This document shows, one piece after another, positions 56,742-64,000 of a DNA stretch of 64,000 nucleotides. The translations under genes and the position numbers were made by a program. Under the pieces are notes generated by a model. That model was not told the origin of the DNA. It searched no databases and saw nothing but the letters and a program-made list of their open reading frames with translations. Within the stretch, counting starts at the first letter, position 1; every line of letters starts with the position of its first letter. The DNA comes from Oricola cellulosilytica (GTDB lineage Bacteria; Pseudomonadota; Alphaproteobacteria; Rhizobiales; Rhizobiaceae). Where the stretch lies: the NCBI RefSeq assembly GCF_019966575.1, contig NZ_JAINFK010000001.1, positions 310,001 to 374,000 on the forward strand, given 5' to 3'.

Positions 56742-57725
56742 ATGCTTCACCGCTTTTTTCCCAATACCCGGCGCGACTTTTCGAGTCTCACCGAGCAGGA
56801 GGTTCTCGCGCTGGCGATTTCGTCCGAGGAGGACGACGCGCGCATTTATCTTGCCTATGCCGACGGGCTTCGCGAGGAGTTTCCCCAGTCCGCCAAGATT
56901 TTCGAGGAAATGGCCGAAGAGGAGACCGAGCATCGGGCGCAGCTGATCGAATTGCACAAGAAGCGGTTCGGCGACCGCATACCACTGATCCGGCGCGAGC
57001 ATGTACGCGGCTATTACGAGCGCAAGCCCGACTGGCTGGTGCGTCCGCTCGGCATCGAGAAGGTTCGCAGACAGGCCGCCGAGATGGAGGCACAGGCGCA
57101 CCGGTTCTACGTCAAGGCGGCACAGCAGAGCGAGGATGCCGACACCCGCAAGCTGCTGGGTGAACTCGCCCTCGCGGAGAGCGGCCACAAGACGGCCGCT
57201 GAGGATCTCGAGCGCAAGCACGTCCCGGAAGACGTGCGCGAGCTGGAAGACAAAACGGAACGCCGGCAGTTCATCCTGACCTATATCCAGCCAGGACTGG
57301 CCGGACTGATGGACGGCTCGGTCTCCACTCTTGCCCCGATCTTCGCCACCGCATTCGCGACGCAGGACACGTGGACAACCTTTCTCGTCGGCCTCGCCGC
57401 CTCGGTCGGCGCCGGAATCTCGATGGGATTCACCGAGGTCGCCTCCGACGATGGGGTGATCTCGGGCCGCGGCTCACCAATCAAGCGGGGCCTGGCGACG
57501 GGCATCATGACTACGGTGGGCGGCCTCGGCCACGCGCTGCCCTACCTCATCCCGCATTTCTGGACGGCGACGATCATCGCGATGATCATCGTGGTAGTAG
57601 AATTGTGGGCGATCGCATGGATTCAGAAGCGCTGGATGGAGACGCCGTGGAGCAGGGCGATCTTCCAGGTCGTGCTCGGCGGCGCGCTGGTTTTCGCGGC
57701 CGGAATGCTGATCGGCAACGCCTGA
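56742..57725 (+). CDS. mbfA: MbfA-type iron exporter (ferritin-like domain plus VIT1 domain)
   Basis: Membrane-bound ferritin A, 327 residues. The N-terminal half is a rubrerythrin-like four-helix domain with iron-binding Glu residues in AISSEEDDARIYLAYAD and EEMAEEETEHRAQL. The C-terminal half is a VIT1/CCC1-like transporter: ILTYIQPGLAGLMDGSVSTLAPIF followed by further helices. In Agrobacterium and Bradyrhizobium MbfA exports iron and is repressed by Irr. An Irr-type box sits just upstream. It is divergent from the CYTH/CHAD pair. Confidence 0.93.
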   Translation: MLHRFFPNTRRDFSSLTEQEVLALAISSEEDDARIYLAYADGLREEFPQSAKIFEEMAEEETEHRAQLIELHKKRFGDRIPLIRREHVRGYYERKPDWLVRPLGIEKVRRQAAEMEAQAHRFYVKAAQQSEDADTRKLLGELALAESGHKTAAEDLERKHVPEDVRELEDKTERRQFILTYIQPGLAGLMDGSVSTLAPIFATAFATQDTWTTFLVGLAASVGAGISMGFTEVASDDGVISGRGSPIKRGLATGIMTTVGGLGHALPYLIPHFWTATIIAMIIVVVELWAIAWIQKRWMETPWSRAIFQVVLGGALVFAAGMLIGNA

Positions 57726-58070
57726 CCGACGCATCTCGGCAACAGCTAAAGGGCGGGAGTCTGCCGCCCACCGTTCACGTCAAATTCATACACTGTGTGG
57801 CACGATTACAAGAGAAAGCCGGGGCAGCAAGCCCCTGGCCTGCCGGACATCGAACCATGCTGCTGCTCACATCATTCCAGCGAAATCTGAACGCGATCCG
57901 CAACTTCCTGTGGCCGGCATACCTGCCCGAGCGCCACTACATGCGCGGACCGGGACCAGCTTGCGCTCGAAGGACGCAGGCCGACCACTGAAGACTGGGG
58001 CCGCCACGGCAAATCGCCCGACCAGAGGCCGGGCGATGCGCTTGTTCCGATCAGATAATGCCGCTGCGGA
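57726..58070. other. Interval between mbfA and the DUF3618 operon
   Basis: A short frame at 57857-57991 is the only coding candidate. A stem-loop (ATCGCCCG with CGGGCGAT) lies near 58011-58037 and may end the minus-strand operon, but it has no T-run. Confidence 0.5.
57857..57991 (+). CDS. Possible small protein, 44 residues
   Basis: The frame starts MLLLTSFQRNLNAIRNFLWP and contains PERHYMRGPGPACARR. The first 30 codons have the GC-rich third positions of real genes; the last part does not. No good ribosome binding site. Weakly supported; it may be a chance frame. Confidence 0.35.
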   Translation: MLLLTSFQRNLNAIRNFLWPAYLPERHYMRGPGPACARRTQADH

Positions 58071-59177
58071 CTAGCGTCCGCCAGTCGCCGAAGCGCCAGA
58101 CTTCGGTTTCCCAAGGTTCTGATTCTTCGTTTCTTCCTTGGCTTTGCCCGCAACCCGGCGGGCCGCCGACTTGACCTCGCCGGCAGTCTTCGCTGAACTG
58201 TCCGAAACGCTCGACGATCCAGACGCAGCGCCCTGCTTGGTTTCCTTGGCGACGGCAGAAACTTCGGCCGCAGTAGATTTCACAACCTTCTCGGCCTTCT
58301 CGCGCTCTTCGGAATAGATGCGCTCGGCCTCTTTAAAGAGCGTGTCGCGATACTCGCCAACGGCCTCGTTTTCCGCACGCGTGCGCGGAAGGGCACTTCC
58401 AAGCGCCGCACCAGCCGCGACCGCAAGGGCTCCGACAACAAGCGGCTGGTCATTGAAAAAATCGACCGCCTTGCGCTTGCCGTCTGCGGCGAGGCGCTCC
58501 GCTTCAAGTTGAGCATCCAGCGCTGCCTGGCGAGCAGCAATAACCCGCTTGCGGGCGTCCTCTGACAAACTCTCGGTGCCGTCATAAAGCCGCTGGCGCA
58601 ACTCCGCGCTGCGTTTGCGCGTACGCTCGCCCATCCGGCGCGAGGCCCCAGTCAGGCGGTCCCAGCCTTCAGACACGGCATCGGCGGCGCCGGAAGCGGC
58701 GGACTTGGCGGAAGAGGCGATCTCACCAGACTTGCGACCGATTGAGCTGCCGCGTGACGTGCCGTTGCCCGAGCCCGTTCCGATGTCCGACCACGCCGAT
58801 GCAGAGGCGCCGGTGGCACCGGGAGAACGCGCGTCAAGACCAGCGGCGTGGAGCCCGCGGTCATGCCGGGCCGATCCGAAACGGTCGTCGAGATCATCAT
58901 AGTCGTCGTCGTGCGAACGCCGTCCCGGCCCGTCGCCGAAAATCATCCAAGCGAGACCCACACCCGTCAGGGCAAGGGCGATCGGATTGTCCCGCACAGA
59001 GCGGGAAACCGACCGTCCGAACTCACCGCCATGTTCGGTGAACTGGCGACCCACGCGGCGAGTGATTTCCTCAAGGGAGAAGCTGTTCTGCAATCCCTGC
59101 AGACTTGCGGCCAGTTCGGCGCGCTCTCGCTCGATATCCCGCTCGATTTCCGATGGTGAACGCTGATTACCTGTCAT
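58071..59177 (-). CDS. DUF3618 family membrane protein
   Basis: A 368-residue protein. Residues 5-80 are the DUF3618 region (PSEIERDIERERAELAASLQ, then SVRDNPIALALTGVGLAWMI with a membrane helix). The long middle is Ala/Ser/Gly-rich with predicted helix or coiled coil, and a second hydrophobic segment (PLVVGALAVAAGAALGSALP) lies near residue 245. Third to last of a coupled envelope operon; its ATG overlaps the stop of the holin-like gene (ATGA). Function unknown. Confidence 0.87.
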   Translation of the reverse strand: MTGNQRSPSEIERDIERERAELAASLQGLQNSFSLEEITRRVGRQFTEHGGEFGRSVSRSVRDNPIALALTGVGLAWMIFGDGPGRRSHDDDYDDLDDRFGSARHDRGLHAAGLDARSPGATGASASAWSDIGTGSGNGTSRGSSIGRKSGEIASSAKSAASGAADAVSEGWDRLTGASRRMGERTRKRSAELRQRLYDGTESLSEDARKRVIAARQAALDAQLEAERLAADGKRKAVDFFNDQPLVVGALAVAAGAALGSALPRTRAENEAVGEYRDTLFKEAERIYSEEREKAEKVVKSTAAEVSAVAKETKQGAASGSSSVSDSSAKTAGEVKSAARRVAGKAKEETKNQNLGKPKSGASATGGR

Positions 59178-59572
59178 TGTACTGTCTCCTTCACGGCGTC
59201 GGCGTCACGGCGCACATTGCGTGCCGTCCTGGTAGGCGCCAAGCTGTTCAATTTCAGATCGTTCTTCCCCTTAGACATCAGGAGGAACGCGACGAGGGCC
59301 AAGGCACCGCCTACGATGAGTGCCGCCCATCCTGCACCCAGTCCGGCCTCGGCCAATGCTGCCACGAGTGCCGCGGCGAGGACATTGAGCGCGGTGAGAG
59401 CGAGGACGACAGCGCCTACGAGCAAGCCGATTGCCACACCCGCCGTCTTTACGTTTTCACTTACTTCAGCACGCGCGAGGTCGACCTCGAAGCGCACAAG
59501 ATTGCTGATGTGGGTGAGCGCGTCGCCGAGCAGGCCGGTCGTACTGCGCTTGCGGGTCGCATAATCACTCAT
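59174..59572 (-). CDS. Holin-superfamily III-type membrane protein (DUF1469)
   Basis: A 132-residue protein with a cytoplasmic N-terminus (TGLLGDALTHISNLVRFEVDLARAEVSEN) and two close membrane helices (GVAIGLLVGAVVLALTALNVL; GAGWAALIVGGALALVAFLL). This is the Phage_holin_3_6 / DUF1469 family, chromosomal in many bacteria and not a lysis gene here. It is coupled by four-base overlaps on both sides. Confidence 0.88.
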   Translation of the reverse strand: MSDYATRKRSTTGLLGDALTHISNLVRFEVDLARAEVSENVKTAGVAIGLLVGAVVLALTALNVLAAALVAALAEAGLGAGWAALIVGGALALVAFLLMSKGKNDLKLNSLAPTRTARNVRRDADAVKETVQ

Positions 59573-60141
59573 CGCGATACTCCCGTCGTCTGGTTGGAAT
59601 AGGAGGGCTGGCTGCCCGAAACGGCGCCGGCGTTTGCCGAACCGGCAGACACCGGCCGCGACGTACTGGAAGGCCGTGTCATTTCGGGCGAATGCTCAGC
59701 CTCGGCCGATGCCTTCGCGAAACGGCTGGCGGCAAAGCCCAGCAGTACCGCACCGCCCAAGAACGCCATTGGATTGCGGCGAGCAAACGCGTTCACGTCC
59801 GAGACCATCTCACCGAAGTCCTTCCGGCGAAGCGCATCGGAAGCATCGCTCAGTCCCGAGGCGATCTGGTCGAAGGTCTTCTTCTGAAACGAAGACTCCC
59901 CGAACTCTCCTGACGCGCTCCGGAACGCGGAGGCGACACCGGAAATTTCGTCAGCAAAGGTTGACTTCGCACCCTCGGCGCGCCGTGCCGCTTCAGCCTT
60001 GGCAGCTTGGGTTGTCTCTGCTGCCTTGGCCCGGACGGCGTCAGCCGCATCGCTGGCAGCCTTCTTCACGTCTTCCGCAGTGCTGCCGCCGGATGACCCG
60101 GAGCCAGTTCCGCTTTGATACGGAGCAGTTGATTCTGTCAT
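59569..60141 (-). CDS. Envelope protein with Ala-rich helix and C-terminal membrane anchor
   Basis: A 190-residue protein. Residues about 20-70 form a long amphipathic, Ala/Lys/Glu-rich helix (KKAASDAADAVRAKAAETTQ), followed by FARRNPMAFLGGAVLLGFAA, a membrane segment typical of rhizobial nutrient-deprivation-induced or DUF883-like proteins, and a Ser/Gly-rich tail. Same operon as the DUF1469 and DUF3618 genes. Confidence 0.75.
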   Translation of the reverse strand: MTESTAPYQSGTGSGSSGGSTAEDVKKAASDAADAVRAKAAETTQAAKAEAARRAEGAKSTFADEISGVASAFRSASGEFGESSFQKKTFDQIASGLSDASDALRRKDFGEMVSDVNAFARRNPMAFLGGAVLLGFAASRFAKASAEAEHSPEMTRPSSTSRPVSAGSANAGAVSGSQPSYSNQTTGVSR

Positions 60142-60162
60142 CTGTGTTCTCCCTTCAATCGA

Positions 60163-60231
60163 TCAGGCTATGAGGCTGATGACTGCGAGGACGATCACCA
60201 CAAGCCCTATCGTGTAAAAAATGCTGTACAT
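60163..60231 (-). CDS. 22-residue membrane peptide at the head of the operon
   Basis: The frame encodes a single membrane helix, MYSIFYTIGLVVIVLAVISL, followed by IA. The ATG follows AAAGGACGATGCA, a good ribosome binding site. The stop is 21 bases before the next gene of the operon. Very small MYxIFYxIG-type peptides occur in Rhizobiales genomes. A GGAAC at 60280-60284 on this strand could be half of a stress promoter, but the CGTT part is missing at the proper distance. Confidence 0.65.
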   Translation of the reverse strand: MYSIFYTIGLVVIVLAVISLIA

Positions 60232-60428
60232 TGCATCGTCCTTTCATCGTCCCTTTAGGAAGTACGAGGGACAGCAAAGGTTCCAAAGAGATGGAAAAAC
60301 AGCTTTCCGAGACCAAAGCGGGAGCACGCGCGAGTAGGGCGGGCGCGACGCGCTGATGCCAAAACAACAGCGACCGGGCGCCAAGACGACGCCCGGCCGA
60401 ACCGGAAACCTTCAGAAGATTTGGAGCG

Positions 60429-61022
60429 TTATTTCACCGAACCAACAATGGTCTGGTCCGGCATTTCAATCGACACCCAATGACCGGTATGGCGCGTCGA
60501 CTGCCGTTTCAGATACGTATAGCCCGTGTCATGCCAGGACATGACCTTTGACGTCAGATTGTCGAGAATGAAGTCGCCCTTGTCAGTGCGTACCGTCAAC
60601 ACGGCATGGCCTTCGCCATCGGGCTTGCGCACGACCGTGATCAGCAGGTTGGTCTCCGGAAAACCCGCATTGAGGAGCATGCGCCGCTTGAGCAGAACAT
60701 AGTCCTCGCAATCGCCGGTGTTCTCCGGGTAGGTCCAGACCTCTTCCTTGCCATAGATATCGAAGTCGCTGCGCGGCTCGATGACCATGTTGACGCGGGA
60801 ATTTACGTCGAGCACGCGAGCCCAGTCCTGCGGGGTCAACGACAGCGGCGTAGTGCGGGAGGAGCGCCGCATACATTCGTCGCGATAGAGCCGGCAGAAT
60901 TCGTAGTGCCCGATCGGCTGGGAGGTCATGGCACCGGTCTTCATTCCCCCGGCCGCGATTGCCCCCTGCGGCAACGCCGCGGCCCCGATCAAGATCGCCA
61001 GAAAAGCGAGTTTCCGTCCCAC
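60429..61022 (-). CDS. Bacterial transglutaminase-like cysteine protease (BTLCP)
   Basis: A 197-residue exported protein. GTG start after GGAGGGTTGCT; signal peptide about 1-24. The papain-like triad is Cys105 (TGDCEDYVLLK), His139 (GEGHAVLT) and Asp154 (FILDNL). The family (Transglut_cys) includes LapG-type proteases that act with GGDEF/EAL proteins in some bacteria; here no LapD or adhesin gene is nearby. A stem-loop (CCGGGCG/CGCCCGG, 60374-60396) follows the gene. Confidence 0.9.
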   Translation of the reverse strand: MGRKLAFLAILIGAAALPQGAIAAGGMKTGAMTSQPIGHYEFCRLYRDECMRRSSRTTPLSLTPQDWARVLDVNSRVNMVIEPRSDFDIYGKEEVWTYPENTGDCEDYVLLKRRMLLNAGFPETNLLITVVRKPDGEGHAVLTVRTDKGDFILDNLTSKVMSWHDTGYTYLKRQSTRHTGHWVSIEMPDQTIVGSVK

Positions 61023-61224
61023 AGCAACCCTCCTTGCCAGTCCCCAACGGTTAACGGGAAGTTAACGGCTGACAAGGAATGCGACAACGCATCGAAAGGA
61101 ACTAGTTGGGAATATGGTTACCGCCACAGGGCGGCAAATATCGCTTTCCGCGCCGCTGTGACGAAAGTGCGACAGTCGATTGAAGACGATATGACGGCCA
61201 AAGAGGGCGTTGCCAGGTGATTCG

Positions 61225-62490
61225 TCAGGCGGCGGGCTTGCGCCGGCCCGACTGGCTGGCGAACGTCGCCCGTGCGCGCATGAAGTCGAGCATGCGGGGC
61301 GCGATTTCGGACCGAAAGCGGGAGCCGTTGAAGACTCCGTAATGGCCAACTCTCGGCTGCTCGTAGTGGATCTTCATCGCGTCCGGAATGGACGTGCACA
61401 GCCCGTGTGCACCTTTGGTCTGGCCCCGACCGGTTATGTCGTCGTTCTCGCCCTCGATCGTCATCAGCGCGACACGGTGGATGGCGGAGGGATCGACCGA
61501 CTCGCCGCGATGTTGCATCGTTCCATTCGGAAGCGCGTGCTTGATGAAGACGGTGTCGACGGTCTGCAGATAGAACTCGGCAGTGAGGTCCATGACCGCT
61601 AGATATTCATCGTAAAAGTCGCGATGCTTTTCGGCGGAGTCGCCATCGTCGCGCACCAGATGCATGAAGAAGTCCTTCTGCGCAATCAGGTGGCGGTCGA
61701 GGTTCATGGTCATGAAACCGGTGAGCTGCAGGAAGCCCGGATAGACGTCACGCATGAAGCCTGGGTTCGGGAACGGCACCTTCATAATGACGTTGCTCTC
61801 GAACCAGTCGATGCTCTTTTCTTCGGCGAGGCGATTGACCGCCGTCGGATTGCGGCGCGTGTCGATCGGCCCGCCCATCAGCGTCATGGACAGCGGCACG
61901 TTCGGGTCATCACGACCCTCCATCAGGGAGATGGCGGCAAGCACGGGGACGGACGGCTGGCATACGCCGACAATGTGAGTCTCCGGCCCGAGGAGGTGGA
62001 GCATCTCGATGAGGTAGTCAATATAGTCGTCCAGGTCGAAATGACCGTCCGACAGCGGAACACTGCGCGCGTCGATCCAATCGGTGACGTAAACATCCGC
62101 TTCAGGCAGGAAGCGCTCTACCGTGCCGCGCAAAAGCGTCGCGTAGTGGCCGGACATCGGCGCGACGAGCAGGACTTTGGGATCTTCGGGGCGCGGTTTC
62201 TCGAGATCACGTGCGAAGTGGATCATTTTGCAGAACGGCTTCGACCACACCACCGTTTCGCGCACGTCGACCGTCTTCCCCCCAACCTCAGTCTGGGGAA
62301 GATCGAACGCAGGCTTGCCATAACGACGGGTCGTGCGCTCGAAGACCTCGCACCAGGCGGCGACCGTTCGGCCCGCCCTGGTCTGGGAGATCGGGTTTAG
62401 GGGGTTGCGGTAGAACAGGCGTGTCGCATCGACTGCTGCCCGCCAAGGCTGCATCAGCGCATGGTTCATTTCGTAGAGATGATAAAACAT
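61225..62490 (-). CDS. phaZ: Intracellular polyhydroxyalkanoate depolymerase
   Basis: Degrades stored PHA granules. The 421-residue protein has the short-chain-length PhaZ features: the nucleophile Cys in GVCQPSVPVLA, PHB-depolymerase-type HFDLDDYIDYL, and IEGENDDITGRGQT with the acid residue, with the catalytic His probably in RVGHYGVFNG. The ATG at 62490 starts the usual MFYHLYEMNHA; a longer frame is not used. A PhaR-type element (TGCATTGCA) lies 94 bases upstream. Confidence 0.93.
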   Translation of the reverse strand: MFYHLYEMNHALMQPWRAAVDATRLFYRNPLNPISQTRAGRTVAAWCEVFERTTRRYGKPAFDLPQTEVGGKTVDVRETVVWSKPFCKMIHFARDLEKPRPEDPKVLLVAPMSGHYATLLRGTVERFLPEADVYVTDWIDARSVPLSDGHFDLDDYIDYLIEMLHLLGPETHIVGVCQPSVPVLAAISLMEGRDDPNVPLSMTLMGGPIDTRRNPTAVNRLAEEKSIDWFESNVIMKVPFPNPGFMRDVYPGFLQLTGFMTMNLDRHLIAQKDFFMHLVRDDGDSAEKHRDFYDEYLAVMDLTAEFYLQTVDTVFIKHALPNGTMQHRGESVDPSAIHRVALMTIEGENDDITGRGQTKGAHGLCTSIPDAMKIHYEQPRVGHYGVFNGSRFRSEIAPRMLDFMRARATFASQSGRRKPAA

Positions 62491-62583
62491 TCGCTCGCGG
62501 TCCCCGTTGGCGTCGCCCGCGAAAAGCCATTCAGAATCAATGGATGACGCGCGCCGACATAGCGGAAAGTACATGGTTCATGG

Positions 62584-62592
62584 TGCATTGCA
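62584..62592. promoter_or_regulatory. Candidate PhaR site upstream of phaZ
   Basis: TGCATTGCA is TGC-N3-GCA, the core of PhaR sites reported in alphaproteobacteria. It lies in the phaZ upstream region. Short and common, so only suggestive. Confidence 0.3.
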
Positions 62593-62645
62593 AAACGCGC
62601 CAGGGGAGAAAACGGTGCATTATTTCCCACTGTTGCAGCTTTGAC

Positions 62646-63129
62646 TTACAACTTTCGTAGCATAAGCACCCTGTCGGAGATCTGGGCGCCGGGTGGAACC
62701 TCCCGTCGAACCTGGTCGGCGATCCCGGCGGGCACATCGTCGAGCGGGTGAATCACGAAGCCACGTCTGGAGTAGAAAAGCGCGTTGAACGGCACGTCGC
62801 GGAAGGTCGACAGCCCGACTGTCGTGTGGAACGTCCGGCGGGCCATGTCGATGACCTCCGAAAGCAGGGCCGATCCAACGCCGCCCCCCGGCGTCGGGGT
62901 CGACCGACAACTCCTTCAGCCAACAGATGCCCTGCAATTCGCTCGAGACGGCAAAGCCGAGCGGAACGTCCTGCCCGTCCGCGGCGACCAAGGTGGTATT
63001 CGATGTCACGAAATCTCTGAAATCGTCGGATGCCTGCGGTTCCTGCCCGATCACGTCGAATCCGTGCGCCGCAAGCAGGGTCGACGCACGCGCTTCGATA
63101 TCTTGCAAATGCGAGATGTCGCTTTTCAT
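62646..63129 (-). pseudogene. GNAT acetyltransferase with a homopolymer frameshift
   Basis: The first frame (from 63129) reads a GNAT protein up to WLKELSVDPDAGG, then leaves it. The other frame continues the domain as GGVGSALLSEVIDMARR, then HTTVGLSTFRDVPFNALFYSRRGF, and ends at 62646. The switch falls in a run of six identical bases at 62884-62889 (G on the coding strand); removing one restores about 160 residues. The acyl-CoA loop is the part disrupted. Either a real mutation, a phase-variable tract, or a sequencing error. Confidence 0.8.
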
Positions 63130-63170
63130 TGCCTCGCGGATCGTGAACCCGGCGGGAGGGTCTGCCGCGG

Positions 63171-63464
63171 TCAGGCTTCGTGCCCTTGGACGACGATGAG
63201 CTCGCCGTCCGCGGCTTCCTGGCGGATGGACCTTGCGGCCGTGTAGGTGTCCGAATTGTAGCAGGCGAGCGCCTGCTCGAAGCTGTCGAACTCGATGACG
63301 ACGTTGCGCGGACGTCCCTCGCCCTCGACCGCCTCGGACTTGCCGCCGCGAACGAGAAACCTTGCGCCGAACTCCCGATAGGCCGGCGTCGCGGTCGCGA
63401 CATAATCCTTGTATCGCTCGGGATCATGCACGGTGATGCGCCCGATCCAGTAACCCTTCGCCAT
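63171..63464 (-). CDS. DUF1330 family protein
   Basis: A 97-residue ferredoxin-like-fold protein, MAKGYWIGRITVHDPERYKDY at the start, with RNVVIEFDSFEQALACYNS near residue 54. DUF1330 proteins are small dimeric alpha/beta barrel proteins without assigned function. It lies 41 bases upstream of the frameshifted GNAT gene and may be co-transcribed with it. Confidence 0.9.
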   Translation of the reverse strand: MAKGYWIGRITVHDPERYKDYVATATPAYREFGARFLVRGGKSEAVEGEGRPRNVVIEFDSFEQALACYNSDTYTAARSIRQEAADGELIVVQGHEA

Positions 63465-63501
63465 GAGTCGCTCCCAGTTTCAAATCCGGACATCTAGGCA
63501 C

Positions 63502-63532
63502 AAAAAAGGGTGCGGACAAGCCGCACCCTTTT
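63502..63532 (-). terminator. Rho-independent terminator after the 63555 gene
   Basis: A 12-bp stem (AAAAGGGTGCGG with CCGCACCCTTTT) and a five-base loop, with a T-run on the minus strand. It follows the stop of the small secreted protein by 22 bases. Confidence 0.85.
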
Positions 63533-63554
63533 CCTTGAAACCAAAAGCCACGCC

Positions 63555-63860
63555 TTACTGGTCGATAACGCCGAGGCAGCGGTTCTTGACGCGCAGGCTG
63601 GTGACCGTGTCGCTGGTCGCATAGTCCTCGCAGATGCGCTTCACCTCGGCCCTCTGCTCCTCGCTGGCGGCCGAATAACGCATGCTGAAGTCGTCGAACA
63701 TGCGCATGTTGCCGTCATCGTCAGCAAAGATGCTGCCAACTTCCGAGTCCATGTCAGTGGGCATCGGGAAGGGCTCGGGGTTCAGGGCCGATGTCTGCGC
63801 GAAAGCGGCACCCGTCATAAAGATGGCGGCAGCAGCGGCGGTCGTAAGCTTGGTCAACAT
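63555..63860 (-). CDS. Small secreted protein of unknown function
   Basis: A 101-residue protein with a signal peptide (about 1-22, cut after AFAQ). The mature part is acidic; two Cys (KRICEDYA and NRCLGVID) may form a disulfide. I do not recognise the family. The ATG follows GGGAGAAATACTTT. A likely EcfG-type promoter lies 72 bases upstream. Confidence 0.8.
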   Translation of the reverse strand: MLTKLTTAAAAAIFMTGAAFAQTSALNPEPFPMPTDMDSEVGSIFADDDGNMRMFDDFSMRYSAASEEQRAEVKRICEDYATSDTVTSLRVKNRCLGVIDQ

Positions 63861-63931
63861 AAAGTATTTCTCCCTTTTTCTTGTCTTACTTTTGAAAAAC
63901 TTCTTGTTTTTCAGTGACGATACGGGGAGAT

Positions 63932-63956
63932 AATGGACAGTCCGGAGAATAGTTCC
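63932..63956 (-). promoter_or_regulatory. Candidate EcfG-type promoter upstream of the 63555 gene
   Basis: On the minus strand GGAAC (63956-63952), exactly 16 bases, then CATT (63935-63932). One mismatch to GGAAC-N16-CGTT. Confidence 0.55.
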
Positions 63957-64000
63957 TGTTATTCGGAAAAGGCGGATGACATTTCCGTGAGAATCCCGAT

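Noticed and set aside
59174-60141. Prophage lysis genes
   Set aside because: The holin-like gene is in a conserved chromosomal envelope operon; there are no phage structural or integrase genes.
60260-60284. EcfG promoter before the 22-residue peptide
   Set aside because: GGAAC is present but no CGTT-like element occurs 16 or 17 bases away; kept only as a remark in the gene entry.

Overview
The window is high-GC chromosomal DNA from an alphaproteobacterium, most likely Hyphomicrobiales (Rhizobiales) of the Phyllobacteriaceae/Rhizobiaceae type. Pointers are the AglR/AglEFGAK alpha-glucoside system, a Cpa/Tad pilus cluster with a 54-residue Flp pilin, a paired-binding-protein Yej transporter, MbfA with an Irr-type box, DUF1344 and bacterial transglutaminase-like proteins, and candidate EcfG (general stress) promoters. 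No rRNA, tRNA, CRISPR array or transposase gene was seen. Genus is not decided.

Layout. 1-12.7 kb: the end of an alpha/beta hydrolase gene, pgi, a xylonate-type dehydratase, then the alpha-glucoside operon aglEFGAK on the minus strand with its divergent LacI-family regulator aglR. Two near-identical inverted palindromes lie between aglE and aglR. 12.8-16.6 kb: a fumarylacetoacetate-hydrolase-family enzyme, pheA, kdsB and a membrane-anchored cytochrome c with two almost duplicate haem domains. 16.7-25.3 kb: a five-gene Yej peptide importer with one Sec-type and one Tat-type binding protein, translationally linked to a 2-hydroxyacid dehydrogenase. 25.4-28.6 kb: a reductase-like protein, an NlpC/P60 peptidase with a MarR regulator, and an M17 aminopeptidase. 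28.7-39.0 kb: the Tad/Cpa pilus cluster (tadD, tadC, tadB, cpaFEDCBA, pilin). 39.3-41.4 kb: small envelope proteins.

41.4-46.6 kb is an accessory region between an SH3-domain gene and lepA. It holds intergenic palindromic repeats, a 53-bp tandem repeat, a perfect 30-bp inverted repeat, a 44-residue protein with an excellent ribosome binding site, a glycerophosphodiesterase-like gene, an HdeD-type gene broken by an amber codon, and an AT-rich insert. The insert encodes a Shedu-like (DUF4263) nuclease whose reading frame is interrupted by one in-frame TAA. This insert is the best candidate in the window for an unusual system.

46.6-64 kb: lepA, a FecR-domain protein followed by a CHASE2-PAS-GGDEF-EAL signalling protein, then many small envelope and stress genes: entericidin, DUF899, YqaE/Pmp3, DUF4112, a YiiX-like hydrolase, a 53-residue hydrophilic protein, a split CYTH/CHAD pair, the iron exporter MbfA, a four-gene envelope operon led by a 22-residue membrane peptide, a transglutaminase-like protease, a PHA depolymerase, a frameshifted GNAT gene, DUF1330, and a small secreted protein cut close to the window edge. 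Several of these have sequences matching the EcfG promoter consensus (GGAAC, 16 bases, CGTT), suggesting that this end of the window is part of the general stress response.
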